Source: Silanimonas sp. (lineage in GTDB: Bacteria > Pseudomonadota > Gammaproteobacteria > Xanthomonadales > Xanthomonadaceae). Taken from it: a stretch of DNA of 64,000 nt. Both the position numbers and the translations under genes were made by a program. Shown here one piece after another: positions 1-9,364 of the stretch. Every line of letters starts with the position of its first letter. The first letter of the stretch is position 1. The notes below the pieces were generated by a model, which made no database searches, was not told the origin of the DNA, and saw only the letters and a list, made by a program, of their open reading frames with translations. The DNA lies in assembly GCA_018334015.1 (NCBI GenBank), contig JAGXTI010000034.1:1-64000 (forward strand), given 5' to 3'.

Positions 1-418
1 ACGCGACGGCTCAGGCTCCGCGTCCCGCTCCGCATTCGCCGCCGCTCGCCCTCCATGGCTCGCTTCGCTGTCCGCGAGGCCGCGCTGGCGCGGCGCTCGC
101 TGACGGGCATCGGCCGCAGGATGCGATCCACCCAAAGGATACGAAGCGAAGACGGGCGTCGTGCTACTTGCTTCATCACCGCCGCAGCCGCGAAGCACCC
201 CGCAAGGCAGGCTGGGAGCTTGCGGCGGAATTCGAGGGCCAGTCCGACGATCAGACGCCAGACCCGAAGGGTGCGCCCAGGACGGGCGCACCGACCGTGG
301 GCACAGGATGTGTCCTGCGGTCGGCCCGAGTCCGCCACGGCCCCCGGCCTGTCGCGGCGTGGGTGCTGCTCCGCGTGCTACGGCACATGCGACGGGCACC
401 TCGGTGCCCGTCGTCGTT
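1..418. other. Gene-free 0.4 kb at the window edge
   Basis: No frame on either strand here looks like a real protein; the open frames are rich in Arg, Pro and Ala with no recognisable motif. The left edge may be the tail of a feature that continues outside the window. The right part (270-413) carries three strong hairpins listed separately. The thiD stop codon (minus strand) is at 419, so this is its downstream flank. Confidence 0.5.
270..413. repeat. Three consecutive perfect or near-perfect hairpins
   Basis: Hairpin A is 270-278 paired with 284-292 (9 bp, GGTGCGCCC/GGGCGCACC). Hairpin B is 291-297 with 318-324 (CCGACCG/CGGTCGG), continued inward by about six more pairs. Hairpin C is 390-400 with 403-413 (11 bp, 2-nt loop), ending 5 bases from the thiD stop. 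None has a strong T run; C is followed on the plus strand only by TCGTTT. They may stop or stabilise the thiD transcript, or be extragenic palindromes. Confidence 0.55.
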
Positions 419-1255
419 TCAGGCTTTGTGGAAACGCCAGAACGGGTCGAGCACCACCACTTCGCCGCGGCCGGGTCGGTAACCCGCTGCCAGCGCGCCG
501 GCGATGAAGCCGGTACCGAGCCGGCAGGCTTGTTGCGGACTTTCGCCAAGCGCCAGGTTGGCGGCGATGGCCGAGGCCAGGGTGCAGCCGGTGCCGTGGC
601 CTTCCACCGGCAGCCGCGGGCTACGGAAAGCGGCCCGCAGCACGCCGCTGCCGAAGCGGTCGATGACCTCGCCTTCGGCAAGATGCCCCCCTTTCAGCAG
701 CACCGCGTGGGATCCGAATTCGAGCAGCTCGGCAAGCGATCTGTCGGCATCGGCACCCGGTGCGATGCGGCGGCCGAGCAGCAGTTCGGCCTCGGGCAGG
801 TTGGGTGTCAGTACGGTGGCCATCGGCAGCAGCCGTGTGCGCAGGGCATCGAGGGCGTCATCGGCCAGCAGCTTGGCGCCGCTGGTGGCGACCATCACCG
901 GGTCGATCACGAGTGCTGCGGGCTTCCAGTGTTCGAGTGCGTCGGTCACGGCGTGGATGATCCCGGCCGTGGCCAGCATGCCGAGCTTGACCGCCCGCAC
1001 GTCGAAATCCTCGAAACAGGCGTCGATCTGGGCGCGCAGGAAACCGACATCCGGCGCGTGCACGGCGCTCACGCCGCGGGTGTTCTGGGCGGTCAGCGCG
1101 GCGATCGCGGAAAGCCCGTGCACACCGTGCGCGGCGAAGGTCTTGAGGTCGGTCTGGATGCCGGCACCGCCGCCGGAATCCGAGCCGGCGATGGTCAGTA
1201 CGGAGGTGACGCGTCCGTCCACCACCGTGTCATCGTCTGTCGCGCGCATCACCAT
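419..1255 (-). CDS. thiD: Hydroxymethylpyrimidine/phosphomethylpyrimidine kinase
   Basis: ThiD phosphorylates HMP and HMP-phosphate to give HMP-PP for thiamine synthesis; it is cytoplasmic. The 278-aa product has the ribokinase-fold features of the family: the N-terminal substrate loop [18 protein letters not shown] near residues 20-40, the [14 protein letters not shown] segment near 118-132, and the C-terminal anion-hole/catalytic motif [19 protein letters not shown] near 223-241. Length matches the family. The ATG lies 3 bases after the stop of the PIN-PhoH gene, so the two are probably cotranscribed, although no functional link is known. A start a few residues downstream is possible because the first ~15 residues precede the fold. 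No thiamine riboswitch has room upstream. Confidence 0.95.
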   Translation of the reverse strand: MVMRATDDDTVVDGRVTSVLTIAGSDSGGGAGIQTDLKTFAAHGVHGLSAIAALTAQNTRGVSAVHAPDVGFLRAQIDACFEDFDVRAVKLGMLATAGIIHAVTDALEHWKPAALVIDPVMVATSGAKLLADDALDALRTRLLPMATVLTPNLPEAELLLGRRIAPGADADRSLAELLEFGSHAVLLKGGHLAEGEVIDRFGSGVLRAAFRSPRLPVEGHGTGCTLASAIAANLALGESPQQACRLGTGFIAGALAAGYRPGRGEVVVLDPFWRFHKA

Positions 1256-1258
1256 CGC

Positions 1259-2656
1259 TCAGAGCACCTCCGAGGCGAAGTCGGCGAGCCGCGAGCGTTC
1301 ACCGCGCCGCAGCGTCACATGTGCACTGTGCGCCCAGCTCTTGAAGCGATCCACCGCGTAGGTGAGGCCGGAGGTCGTTTCGGTGAGGTAGGGCGTGTCG
1401 ATCTGCTCGACATTGCCCATGCAGATGATCTTGGTGCCGGGGCCGGCGCGAGTGATGAGCGTCTTGATCTGCTTCGGCGTGAGGTTCTGCGCCTCGTCGA
1501 CGATCACCCAGCGGTTGAGGAAGGTGCGGCCACGCATGAAGTTCATCGAGCGGATCTTGATGCGGCTCGCCAGCAGGTCGTTGGTGGCACCTCGGCCCCA
1601 GCTGCCGTGGTCCTCGGCGTGCGTCAGCACCTCGAGGTTGTCGGTCAGCGCGCCCATCCACGGCGTCATCTTTTCTTCTTCGGTGCCCGGCAGAAAGCCA
1701 ATGTCCTCGCCGACGCTCACCGTCGCGCGGGTCATGATGATCTCGCGGTAGCGCTGCACGTCCATCGTCTGCGCGAGGCCCGCGGCGAGGGCCAGCAGCG
1801 TCTTGCCCGTGCCCGCCGTGCCGAGCAGGGTGACGAAGTCGATCTCCGGGTCCATCAGCGCGTTCAAGGCGAAGTTCTGTTCGCGGTTGCGGGCGTTGAT
1901 GCCCCAGACCTGATGGTTCGGCGAGCGGAAGTCCTCGACGATCTGCAGCACCGCGCGCTCGCCGTCGAGCTTGGCCACTTTGAGCTCGACGTCCTCCTCG
2001 CCCGGCAGGTACAGGAACTGGTTGGCGTACCAGCCGTCCTCGGGCACCGCCTTGATCTCGTAGAAGGTGCGGCCGCGTTCCGTCCAGCTGCGCAGGTTGT
2101 CGCCATGGCGCTTCCAGAAGTCCTCGGGGAGCTGTGTCGCGCCGGTGTAGAGCAGGTTGAAATCGTCGAGGGCGCGGTCGTTCTCGTAGTCCTCGGCCTG
2201 CACGCCGACGATGCTCGCCTTGATCCGCAGGTTGATGTCCTTCGACACCAGCACCACCGGCGTGCTCGGGTTCTCGATGCGCAGCTGCAGGATCGAGCCG
2301 AGGATCTGGTTGTCCGGCAGCACCGTCCCGAAGCCCTTGCCAGGGTCGCTGGGCCGGGTCTGGAACAACAGCCGGCCGAGGCTGTCGCTGGCGCGCAACT
2401 GCAGTTCGCTCGGACGCTGCAGGCGGATGCCGCCCTCGATGCTGCGGTTGCCGTGGGCCACCACCAGTTCGTTGAGGAAACGGCTGACCTGGCGGGCATT
2501 GCGGGCCGATTCGGTCTGGCCTTTCTTGTTGTTGTCGAGTTCCTCCAGGACCATCATCGGCAGGAACACGTCGTGCTCCTCGAACTTGAACAATGCCGTC
2601 GGGTCGTGCATCAGCACGTTGGTATCGAGCACGTAGATCCGCTTGCTTTGCGTCAT
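1259..2656 (-). CDS. PIN domain-PhoH family ATPase/ribonuclease
   Basis: This 465-aa protein joins an N-terminal PIN-domain (start [13 protein letters not shown], acidic residues of the nuclease fold, about residues 1-150) to a C-terminal PhoH NTPase. The Walker A is GTAGTGKT and the Walker B is VIVDEAQN followed by [12 protein letters not shown]. It resembles the PhoH2/YlaK type, an RNA-directed ATPase/RNase, rather than the shorter E. coli PhoH near ybeY. The start at 2656 was chosen because GAGG sits 5 bases upstream and the product then begins directly with the PIN fold; the longer upstream frame adds 27 unlike residues. It is followed by thiD 3 bases downstream. Its cellular RNA target cannot be read from the sequence. 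Confidence 0.93.
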   Translation of the reverse strand: MTQSKRIYVLDTNVLMHDPTALFKFEEHDVFLPMMVLEELDNNKKGQTESARNARQVSRFLNELVVAHGNRSIEGGIRLQRPSELQLRASDSLGRLLFQTRPSDPGKGFGTVLPDNQILGSILQLRIENPSTPVVLVSKDINLRIKASIVGVQAEDYENDRALDDFNLLYTGATQLPEDFWKRHGDNLRSWTERGRTFYEIKAVPEDGWYANQFLYLPGEEDVELKVAKLDGERAVLQIVEDFRSPNHQVWGINARNREQNFALNALMDPEIDFVTLLGTAGTGKTLLALAAGLAQTMDVQRYREIIMTRATVSVGEDIGFLPGTEEEKMTPWMGALTDNLEVLTHAEDHGSWGRGATNDLLASRIKIRSMNFMRGRTFLNRWVIVDEAQNLTPKQIKTLITRAGPGTKIICMGNVEQIDTPYLTETTSGLTYAVDRFKSWAHSAHVTLRRGERSRLADFASEVL

Positions 2657-2755
2657 CGGGACCTCGGGAGGGGTGGGCGGCTTGCCCGGGGTCGATTGTA
2701 GGCATCGAAGGCGTCCTGCGACGGCTTCCCCCGGCATCGCCTATCATCGATGCCG

Positions 2756-2842
2756 GCCCGGATGGCGAAACCGGTAGACGCAGGGGACTTAAAATCCCCC
2801 GGCCGCGAGGTCGTGCGGGTTCGAGTCCCGCTCCGGGCACCA
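2756..2842 (+). tRNA. tRNA-Leu(TAA)
   Basis: An 87-nt cloverleaf with acceptor arms GCCCGGA/TCCGGGC, an anticodon stem GGGGA/TCCCC and loop CTTAAAA (anticodon TAA at 2790-2792), a long class II variable arm, a TTCGAGTCC T-arm and an encoded CCA end. A TATCAT hexamer at 2742-2747 is a plausible -10 but no good -35 precedes it. This is the equivalent of E. coli leuZ, which there follows glyW and cysT. Confidence 0.97.
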
Positions 2843-2914
2843 ATCCTGGCTCATGCTGCACTTGCAACATGGCCGACTCTTGTTCAGGCTGGGGGCGCCC
2901 TCAGGAGGATGGCG

Positions 2915-4267
2915 ATGCCGGACCCCACGCACGAGTACATCGACATCGACCGGCTTCGTGTCGGCGTGTTTGCGCAACTCGATTTGCACTGGACCGATCA
3001 CCCGTTCCAGTTCAGCAGTTTCCTGATCCGCAACGAAGCCCAGCTGGCGCAGTTGCGCGGTATCGGCCTGCGCCAGGTGCGCTGGTCACGCCAACGCAGC
3101 GAAGTCGAGCCCCTGCCCGAGCCGGGCGTGCAGCCGCACTGGGGCGATGCGGCTCCGCCTGCCGAGCCGGCTGGCGAGACCGCGCCGGCTGCAGCTTTGG
3201 CCGGGGCAGAGCCGGCATCGCCGGCTGCCGATGCCGCACTGATCGAGCAGCGCATGGCGGCCCGGCGTCGTGCTGAACTGGCCGACCAGCAGTACCGGCT
3301 GGACCGCTGTGAGCGCGGTTTCACCGAAGTGTCCCGGCACCTGCGCCAAGTCCTGCAGAACGCCCGTACCCATCCGGTGCAGGCCCGTGAGGTTGCCGAG
3401 GCGCAGATCGAGGGCATGGTGGGGCAGGTGCTGGAGAGCGAGGATGTCGCCATCCGCCTGCTTTCGGAAAAGGCCGGGCAGGAGACCACGTTGCACCCGA
3501 TGAACGTCGGCGTGCTTTCGATCCTGCTCGGCCGCAGTCTTGGCCTCGATCCGGTCTCCTTGCGCCTGCTTGGCGTTGGCGCGCTGCTGCACGATATCGG
3601 CAAGCTGGAACTGCCCGATCGGTTGCGCTGGCGCGACAGTGCCGCCACCGCCGTCGAGCGCCGGCTTTACCAGGAACACCCCATGCACGGCCTCACCCTC
3701 GGCCGCCGGATGGGTTTGCCCGACGCGGTGCTGGCGATCATCGCCCAGCACCATGAGCAGGCCGACGGTCGTGGCTACCCGGCGGGTCTCAAGGGCGAGG
3801 CGATCGACCCGCTGGTGCGGGTGGTGGCGTTGGTCAACCAGTACGACAACCTCTGCAATCCCGCCAATCCGGCTCAGGCTTTCACACCGCACGACGCACT
3901 GGCACTGATCTTCGCCCGCCAGCGGGAGGCCTTCGATGCCACCACGCTGGCCGCCTTCATCCGCATGATGGGCGTCTACCCGCCGGGCTCGGTCCTGCAA
4001 CTCAATGACGAGCGCTACGCCATCGTCGTCTCGGTGAACGCTGAACGCCCGCTCAAGCCGCGGATCATCGTCCACGACCCCCATGTGCCCGCCGACGAGG
4101 CGCTGGTGCTCGATCTTGAAGCCCACCCCGAACTGGGCATCCAGCGTGCGGTCAAACCCCTGCAATTGCCGCGTGCGGTGTTCGACTACCTCTCGCCTCG
4201 CAAGCGCCTGTGCTACTTCTTCGAACGCCCGATGGCCAGCGCACAAGCAGGGGACGCGAATGGCTGA
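2915..4267 (+). CDS. HD-GYP domain cyclic-di-GMP phosphodiesterase
   Basis: HD-GYP proteins hydrolyse c-di-GMP to pGpG/GMP. The 450-aa product has an N-terminal DUF3391-like domain (about residues 5-65), an Ala/Pro-rich linker, and an HD-GYP domain with the metal pair H226-D227 in LLHDIGKLELP and the signature HHE(281)...DGRGYP ending at P289, so the catalytic residues are intact. ATG 2915 was preferred over ATG 2909 because the AGGAGG at 2903-2908 abuts 2909 but lies 6 bases before 2915. Its last 8 bases overlap a GGDEF-EAL gene, so enzymes that make and break the same second messenger are likely translated together. No membrane segment or receiver domain is visible. Confidence 0.95.
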   Translation: MPDPTHEYIDIDRLRVGVFAQLDLHWTDHPFQFSSFLIRNEAQLAQLRGIGLRQVRWSRQRSEVEPLPEPGVQPHWGDAAPPAEPAGETAPAAALAGAEPASPAADAALIEQRMAARRRAELADQQYRLDRCERGFTEVSRHLRQVLQNARTHPVQAREVAEAQIEGMVGQVLESEDVAIRLLSEKAGQETTLHPMNVGVLSILLGRSLGLDPVSLRLLGVGALLHDIGKLELPDRLRWRDSAATAVERRLYQEHPMHGLTLGRRMGLPDAVLAIIAQHHEQADGRGYPAGLKGEAIDPLVRVVALVNQYDNLCNPANPAQAFTPHDALALIFARQREAFDATTLAAFIRMMGVYPPGSVLQLNDERYAIVVSVNAERPLKPRIIVHDPHVPADEALVLDLEAHPELGIQRAVKPLQLPRAVFDYLSPRKRLCYFFERPMASAQAGDANG

Positions 4268-6683
4268 GGGACCGTTCCAGTCACTCATCGAGTGCGTGCT
4301 CGAAGCGATGCTGCTGGTTGATCCGATCGATCTGCGCATCACCGCCGCCAACCGTGCCGCGGCCCAGCTCCTTGGGGTTGCGAAGGAGGATCTGGTCGGC
4401 CGTCCGGTGGTCGATTTCGCCTCCACCTCGCAAGACCTGTTCTTCTGGGAGGATGTGGCCGCCGGACGCAGCCACTCGATCCGTTCCGACACCCTGCTGC
4501 GTCGCGCCGACGGCGAGATCCGCCAGATCGAACGGCAGGTCGAACCGCTGCTGCTGGGCCAGGTCAAGGTCGGTTTTGTGGTTTCGATGGTCGACCGCAG
4601 CGAACAGCGCAGCGCCGAGACGCAACTGGAGAGCATCATCGCCGAGTTGCGCGCCACCCTGGAATCGACCGCCGATGGCATCCTGGTGCTCGACATGGAC
4701 GGCGCGATCCGCGGCTTCAACCGACGTTTCTCCGAGCTGTGGGCGCTGCCGCGGGAGCTGCTCGAGCACCGTGACGATGCCGCCGTCTTCGAGTGGATGG
4801 CCGGCCAGGTCGGCGATGGGCTGGCCTACCGCGAACGCCTCGGCCAGATCGCCCGCTCCCCCTTGCTCGAAGGCGAGGACCTGCTGCTGCTGCGCGGCGG
4901 CCGGGTGCTGGAGCGGGTCACCCTGCCGCAGTTCGCCCGCGGCCGGCCGATCGGCCGGGTGTTCTCCTACCGCGACATCACCCAGCGTCTGGCCGACGAG
5001 GCTCGGCTCAAACTGGCGGCGCGTGTGTTCGAATCCAGTCTGGAGGGGGTGTTCGTCACCGACCCGCGATTCCGTCTGGTGGCCGGCAACCCGATGTTCG
5101 AACGCATCACCGGTCTGACTGCAGCGGCGATCAGCGGGCGCCCGGTGGCCCGCCTGCTGGCCGGTCAGAACCCGCGCGCCAGCCTGCGCGAACTGCGTCG
5201 CAGCCTGCGCCATGTGGGCTACTGGCAGGGCGAGCTGTGGTCGCGCCGGCCGGACGGCCAACCCCAGCCCTGCCTGCTGTCGATGGTGCGGGTGGCCGAC
5301 GAGCAGGGCGGCACGGCCCACTACATCGGCTTCGCCAAAGACTTGAGCGAAACCGTGGCGGCACGCCGGCGCATCGAGGAACTGGCCTTCACCGACCCGC
5401 TGACCGGTCTGCCGAACCGCGTGCTGCTGCGCGAACGCTTCGAGATGGCGATCAACTATGCCCGCCGCGAGCGCAAGCCTTTCGCTGTCTTGTTCATCGA
5501 CATCGACCGCTTCAAGCAGATCAACGATTCGCTGGGCCACGGGCAGGGCGATCGCATTCTCGCCATCGTCGCCGACCGCCTGCGCGACTGCGTCCGTCAA
5601 GTCGATACGGCGGCTCGCATTGGTGGCGACGAGTTCATCGCCCTGCTGGCCGGTGTCGATGCCCAGGGGGCTGAGCTGGCGGCGCGGCGGGTCCTCAATG
5701 CCATCGCCCAGCCGGTCGAATTGGCCGAGATGAGTTTCAGGCTCACCGTGTCGATCGGCATCGCCATGTACCCCGAGGACGGCGCCGACGCCGAGGAACT
5801 GACCCGCAACGCCGACAGCGCGATGCATGCCGTGAAGGAGCGTGGTCGCGCCGACCTGCGTTTCTACCAACGGCAGATGAACATCGGTCTGCTGTCCCGG
5901 ATGAAACTTGACCACGCTCTGCGCGAGGCCCTGCTTGGCAACGGTCTTGAGGTGCATTTCCAGCCCAAGTTCACGCTCGCCGACCGCCGTTTGATCGGCG
6001 CCGAAGCGCTGGTGCGCTGGACCGATCCCGAACTCGGTGAGATCTCCCCCTCGCGCTTCATCCCGGTGGCCGAGGAGAGCGGGGCGATCATCCCGCTCGG
6101 CCGGTTCGTGTTGGAGGCCACGCTGGCCAAGTTGGGTGCGTGGTGGCAGGCCGGTTTCCGCCAGACGGTGGCGGTGAACGTCTCGGCGTTCCAGTTCCAC
6201 CAGTCCGATTTTGTCGAGAGCGTGGCCTCGGGCCTGCGCCGCCATGGTCTGCCGGGCGAGGCGCTGGAGCTGGAATTGACCGAATCCATCCTGATCGCCG
6301 ATGTCGACGAAGCGATGCGCCGGCTCACCGCCTTGAGTACCCTCGGTGTGCGGCTCGCCATCGACGATTTCGGCACCGGCTATTCCTCGCTGTCCTACCT
6401 CAAGCGCTTCCCGATCGAGCGGATCAAGATCGACCGCAGCTTCATCGCCGACCTCGCCGGCAGCGCCGAGAGCGAGGCCATCGTCACCGCCATCGTCCAG
6501 ATGGGCCGTGCCCTACGCCTGGCGGTCACCGCCGAGGGGGTCGAGACCGAAGCTCAGCGCGAACTGCTGCTGTCGATCGGCTGCCAGGAGATGCAGGGCT
6601 GGTTGATGGCCAAGGCGATGCCGGCCGCTGAGTTCGAGCGGCGTTATGCGCCCGCATCGTCGCCGGGAGGCGTCGCGGAGTAA
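4260..6683 (+). CDS. PAS-GGDEF-EAL cyclic-di-GMP signalling protein
   Basis: An 807-aa cytoplasmic sensor/enzyme. Three PAS-like modules fill about residues 1-375, followed by a GGDEF domain with the motif intact at 455-459 and an inhibitory I-site RQVD at 446-449, then an EAL domain with EAL at 582-584, ELTES and DDFGTGYSSL. Both catalytic cores look competent, so the net activity cannot be predicted. The start overlaps the HD-GYP stop by 8 bases, implying coupled translation. No transmembrane segment is seen, so the signal is probably soluble (small molecule, redox or gas). Dual GGDEF-EAL proteins with several PAS domains are common in Xanthomonadales. Confidence 0.96.
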   Translation: MAEGPFQSLIECVLEAMLLVDPIDLRITAANRAAAQLLGVAKEDLVGRPVVDFASTSQDLFFWEDVAAGRSHSIRSDTLLRRADGEIRQIERQVEPLLLGQVKVGFVVSMVDRSEQRSAETQLESIIAELRATLESTADGILVLDMDGAIRGFNRRFSELWALPRELLEHRDDAAVFEWMAGQVGDGLAYRERLGQIARSPLLEGEDLLLLRGGRVLERVTLPQFARGRPIGRVFSYRDITQRLADEARLKLAARVFESSLEGVFVTDPRFRLVAGNPMFERITGLTAAAISGRPVARLLAGQNPRASLRELRRSLRHVGYWQGELWSRRPDGQPQPCLLSMVRVADEQGGTAHYIGFAKDLSETVAARRRIEELAFTDPLTGLPNRVLLRERFEMAINYARRERKPFAVLFIDIDRFKQINDSLGHGQGDRILAIVADRLRDCVRQVDTAARIGGDEFIALLAGVDAQGAELAARRVLNAIAQPVELAEMSFRLTVSIGIAMYPEDGADAEELTRNADSAMHAVKERGRADLRFYQRQMNIGLLSRMKLDHALREALLGNGLEVHFQPKFTLADRRLIGAEALVRWTDPELGEISPSRFIPVAEESGAIIPLGRFVLEATLAKLGAWWQAGFRQTVAVNVSAFQFHQSDFVESVASGLRRHGLPGEALELELTESILIADVDEAMRRLTALSTLGVRLAIDDFGTGYSSLSYLKRFPIERIKIDRSFIADLAGSAESEAIVTAIVQMGRALRLAVTAEGVETEAQRELLLSIGCQEMQGWLMAKAMPAAEFERRYAPASSPGGVAE

Positions 6684-6707
6684 GCTTGGCCGCCCTCCGG
6701 AGCGCCC

Positions 6708-6977
6708 ATGGACCCGATCACCCTGCTTGGCCTCGCCGCGGCCCTGCTCACCAGCATCGCCTTCGTGCCGCAGGTCGTCCGCAATTTCCGCCGCAAACAC
6801 GTGGCCGACCTGTCCTGGTCGACCTTCGGCACCTTCACCGTCGGCGTGATGCTCTGGTTGGCCTACGGCATCGCCATCGGCAGCCTGCCGATCATTCTCG
6901 CCAACATTTTCACGTTGGCGGTCAGCATGCTCAACCTCGGGCAGATGTGGGCCTACCGGGCGCGGCCGGCCGACTGA
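6708..6977 (+). CDS. SemiSWEET/PQ-loop family transporter
   Basis: The 89-aa product is a three-helix PQ-loop protein. Helix 1 carries the FVPQVVRNFRRK motif (PQ at about 21-22), and helices 2 and 3 lie near 40-58 and 63-82. SemiSWEETs dimerise in the inner membrane and carry sugars down their gradient; the actual substrate here is unknown. GGAG lies 7 bases before the ATG. It follows the c-di-GMP gene by 24 bases. Confidence 0.88.
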   Translation: MDPITLLGLAAALLTSIAFVPQVVRNFRRKHVADLSWSTFGTFTVGVMLWLAYGIAIGSLPIILANIFTLAVSMLNLGQMWAYRARPAD

Positions 6978-6986
6978 GTCAAGCGC

Positions 6987-7733
6987 ATGGTGCGACGATC
7001 GGACGATGCGGGGCGCGGGCCGCAACTGCTGCGGCGCTGGTGGACCACCGAATTGCGTTTTGCCGAGGGCATCGGTCAGAGCCGGATGGCACGCTGGTTC
7101 CCCGATCATTTGCTGATCGACTACACCCGCACCATGCTGGCACCGCTCGCTGTGCTGCCGGCCGGGCTGCGGGTCGGCATGGTCGGCCTGGGCGGCGGCT
7201 CGCAGGCGAAATTCCTTTACCGCCACCTGCCGGCGGCGCAGATCGAGGTTTTCGAGATCGATCCCGCCGTGCTGGCCCTGCGTCGCGAGTTCCGGGTGCC
7301 CGAGGACGACGCCCGGCTCTGCGTGCTGCAGGCCGATGCCGCAAGCATGCTGCCGCAGCGGCAGGCCGCTTACGATCTGCTGCTGGTCGATGGCTACGAT
7401 GCCAATGGCATTCCCCCAGCCTTGTCGACACCGGCTTTCTACGCCGCTGCCGCTGCCAGCCTACGCCCCGGCGGGGTGCTGGCGAGCAACCTCTACGCCA
7501 CCAACCACGCCCTGCACCTCAGCCGGCTGCGTGTGGCCTTCGGCACGCAGGCGGTGCTGTTGCTCGACGAGCCCCGCCAGAGCAACCGGGTCGCTTTCGG
7601 TTTCGTGGCCGCCGCACCAGAGCAGCCGGTCCTGCGGCAGACGGCGGCAGCGGCGCTGCCGTTCTGGGCGCGCTGGCAACTGCGTGCTGAATGCTCGCGG
7701 CTGCTGGCGGCCCTGGACTCAACTCGGGTCTGA
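6987..7733 (+). CDS. Spermidine synthase-like SAM-binding protein
   Basis: A 248-aa class I Rossmann methyltransferase fold of the spermidine synthase family. Motif I is GMVGLGGGSQAKFLY, the SAM-binding acidic residue is in VFEIDPAV, and the catalytic-strand region is LLLVDGYDANGI. It lacks the N-terminal beta-barrel of true spermidine synthases, and such short 'spermine/spermidine synthase-like' proteins are usually of unknown substrate; polyamine synthesis should not be assumed. It starts 9 bases after the SemiSWEET stop and probably shares its transcript. No strong Shine-Dalgarno is visible and a start slightly further in is possible. Confidence 0.85.
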   Translation: MVRRSDDAGRGPQLLRRWWTTELRFAEGIGQSRMARWFPDHLLIDYTRTMLAPLAVLPAGLRVGMVGLGGGSQAKFLYRHLPAAQIEVFEIDPAVLALRREFRVPEDDARLCVLQADAASMLPQRQAAYDLLLVDGYDANGIPPALSTPAFYAAAAASLRPGGVLASNLYATNHALHLSRLRVAFGTQAVLLLDEPRQSNRVAFGFVAAAPEQPVLRQTAAAALPFWARWQLRAECSRLLAALDSTRV

Positions 7734-7832
7734 GCCCCGCACGGCTTGACGGCGGCTGCGCGAGGACGCAGCGTGCAGGTGGTCAAGGGTTCCGTGGGGC
7801 TTTGGGTGCGCGCCGAACCGTCCGATCCGAGC

Positions 7833-8576
7833 ATGCGACCGTTCGTGGTGTCCTGTCGGGCGCTGCCCTGGCGGGCACCCTTCGGCTGGCTGGCGGCGGG
7901 TTGGCGCGACCTGCGTCGGGCACCGGCCTTGAGCGCCGGTTTCGGCCTGCTGTTGGTGCTGCTGAGCCTGCTGGTCGCGTTGCTGGGCTGGTGGCTGGGC
8001 CGATTCGCCCTGCTGGCCGCGTTGCTGTCGGGCTTCGTGTTCATCGCGCCGCTGCTGGGCGCCGCGCTCTACGAAGTGAGCCGCTGTCATGAGCGCGGCG
8101 AGGTGCCCACGCTCGCCGGCTGCATCGCTCGCGCCCGGCGCATCGTCGGCCACGCGGCGGTGTTCGCTCTGGTGCAGATGGTGATCTTGCTGGTCTGGTC
8201 GCGGGCCGGCATGATGGTCACCGCCTTCGTGCCGATCGAGACCGGCGAATGGGCTTCGCTGCTGGAGTTTCTGGCGATCGGCTCGGCGATCGGTTCGCTG
8301 TTCGCGGCTCTTACTTTTGCCGCCGCCGCCTTCAGCCTGCCGCTGATCGCCGACCGCGAGGTCGACATGGTCACCGCCCTCCTGTCGAGCGTGAACGCGG
8401 TGCTGCGCAACAAGTCGGCCTGCGCGATCTGGGCCGTGTTGATCGTGCTGTTCACCGCTTTCGGTCTGGTCACCGGCTTGCTCGGCCTCGGCCTCGTGAT
8501 GCCCTGGCTGGCCTACGCCGCCTGGCACGGCTACCGCGCCGTGCTTGATCCTGCCGACTGGCCCTTGCTCGATTGA
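7833..8576 (+). CDS. DUF2189 integral membrane protein
   Basis: A roughly 247-aa inner-membrane protein of unknown function with the DUF2189 layout: an amphipathic entry ALPWRAPFGWLAAGWRDLRRAP followed by five or six hydrophobic segments. The start is uncertain. The frame is open to a TTG at 7746, but the codons between 7746 and about 7800 (CGA, GGA, GGG, CTT) are unlike the rest, so ATG 7833 was taken; GTG 7806, with GGGG upstream, is an alternative. It converges with the GDSL esterase gene, leaving 13 bases between stops. Confidence 0.8.
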   Translation: MRPFVVSCRALPWRAPFGWLAAGWRDLRRAPALSAGFGLLLVLLSLLVALLGWWLGRFALLAALLSGFVFIAPLLGAALYEVSRCHERGEVPTLAGCIARARRIVGHAAVFALVQMVILLVWSRAGMMVTAFVPIETGEWASLLEFLAIGSAIGSLFAALTFAAAAFSLPLIADREVDMVTALLSSVNAVLRNKSACAIWAVLIVLFTAFGLVTGLLGLGLVMPWLAYAAWHGYRAVLDPADWPLLD

Positions 8577-8589
8577 ACAACCGGCCGCT

Positions 8590-9321
8590 TCATGGCCCGG
8601 AAAGCAGTGGCCGCAGCGCCGGCCAGACGTGTTGAGCGATGCGCGGCTGCGCTTCGGCCGTGGGGTGCAGGCGGTCAGGCTGGAAAGCGCCATCGTCGAG
8701 CGCGATCGGCTCGAGCAGGAAGGGCAGGTGGGCGACCTCCTGCTCGTCAGCGATTTCGCCGAACAATGCGAAGAAGTCGGCGGTGTACTCCGGGCCGTAA
8801 TTGGGCGGCAGCCGCATGCCGACGATCAGCACCCGGGCTTCGGCCCGGCGCGCGGCCTCGACCATCCGCAGGAGATGCCGGCGGGTGTCGCTCAAGGGCA
8901 GGCCGCGCAAGCCGTCGTTGGCACCGAGCCCGATCACCACGAGGGCAGGGCGATGCTGGGCGAGGGCGTCATCGATCCGCGCAGCACCTCCCGCGGTGGT
9001 TTCGCCGCTGACCGAGGCGTTCACCATCCGGTAGGGCAAGCCCTCGGTGGCGAGACGGGCATCGAGCAGGGCCACCCAACCCTGCTCCGGGGCCATGTTG
9101 TAGGCCGCCGAGAGCGAATCACCCAGCACCAGCACGGTGTGGGGCCGTTCCCGCCCGGTGGCGGCCGGTGGCGGCGCAGCCGGCGCCACCGTCTGCGGGG
9201 CAGCGTAGCCGCCGGGTGGCGTGCCATCGCTCTCGACACAGCCGGTGAGCAGCGCCAGACCAGCCAACAGGCCGGCCGTCCAAGCCGCCGGGCCGGTGAC
9301 GACGCGCCGTAGAGCCGCCAT
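8590..9321 (-). CDS. SGNH/GDSL arylesterase (TesA-type) lipoprotein
   Basis: TesA-type enzymes hydrolyse aryl and acyl thioesters or lysophospholipids in the periplasm. The 243-aa product has block I VLVLGDSLSAAYN (nucleophile Ser), the oxyanion Gly/Asn in NASVSGETT and GANDGLRG, and the catalytic Asp/His in DRLHPTAEA. The N-terminus is a lipoprotein signal with lipobox LLTGC (Cys28), which supports the start at 9321; the open frame runs further upstream but would overlap the divergent ABC gene. Linkage of a tesA-like gene to a YbbA/YbbP ABC pair, head to head, is a conserved proteobacterial arrangement. The membrane anchor differs from E. coli TesA, which is soluble. Confidence 0.93.
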   Translation of the reverse strand: MAALRRVVTGPAAWTAGLLAGLALLTGCVESDGTPPGGYAAPQTVAPAAPPPAATGRERPHTVLVLGDSLSAAYNMAPEQGWVALLDARLATEGLPYRMVNASVSGETTAGGAARIDDALAQHRPALVVIGLGANDGLRGLPLSDTRRHLLRMVEAARRAEARVLIVGMRLPPNYGPEYTADFFALFGEIADEQEVAHLPFLLEPIALDDGAFQPDRLHPTAEAQPRIAQHVWPALRPLLSGP

Positions 9322-9364
9322 CGGCGACAATGCATCTCGTTGTTTTGCCACGGACCGCTCCCGC

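Noticed and set aside
419-1261. Possible thiamine riboswitch or separate promoter for thiD
   Set aside because: Only 3 bases separate thiD from the PhoH stop, and nothing in the PhoH 3' end resembles a THI box.
161-2701. Long plus-strand open frame (846 codons) opposite thiD and the PhoH gene
   Set aside because: It is antisense to two well-supported genes, has low-complexity Arg/His/Gln/Val composition and no domain. High GC content makes such frames common.
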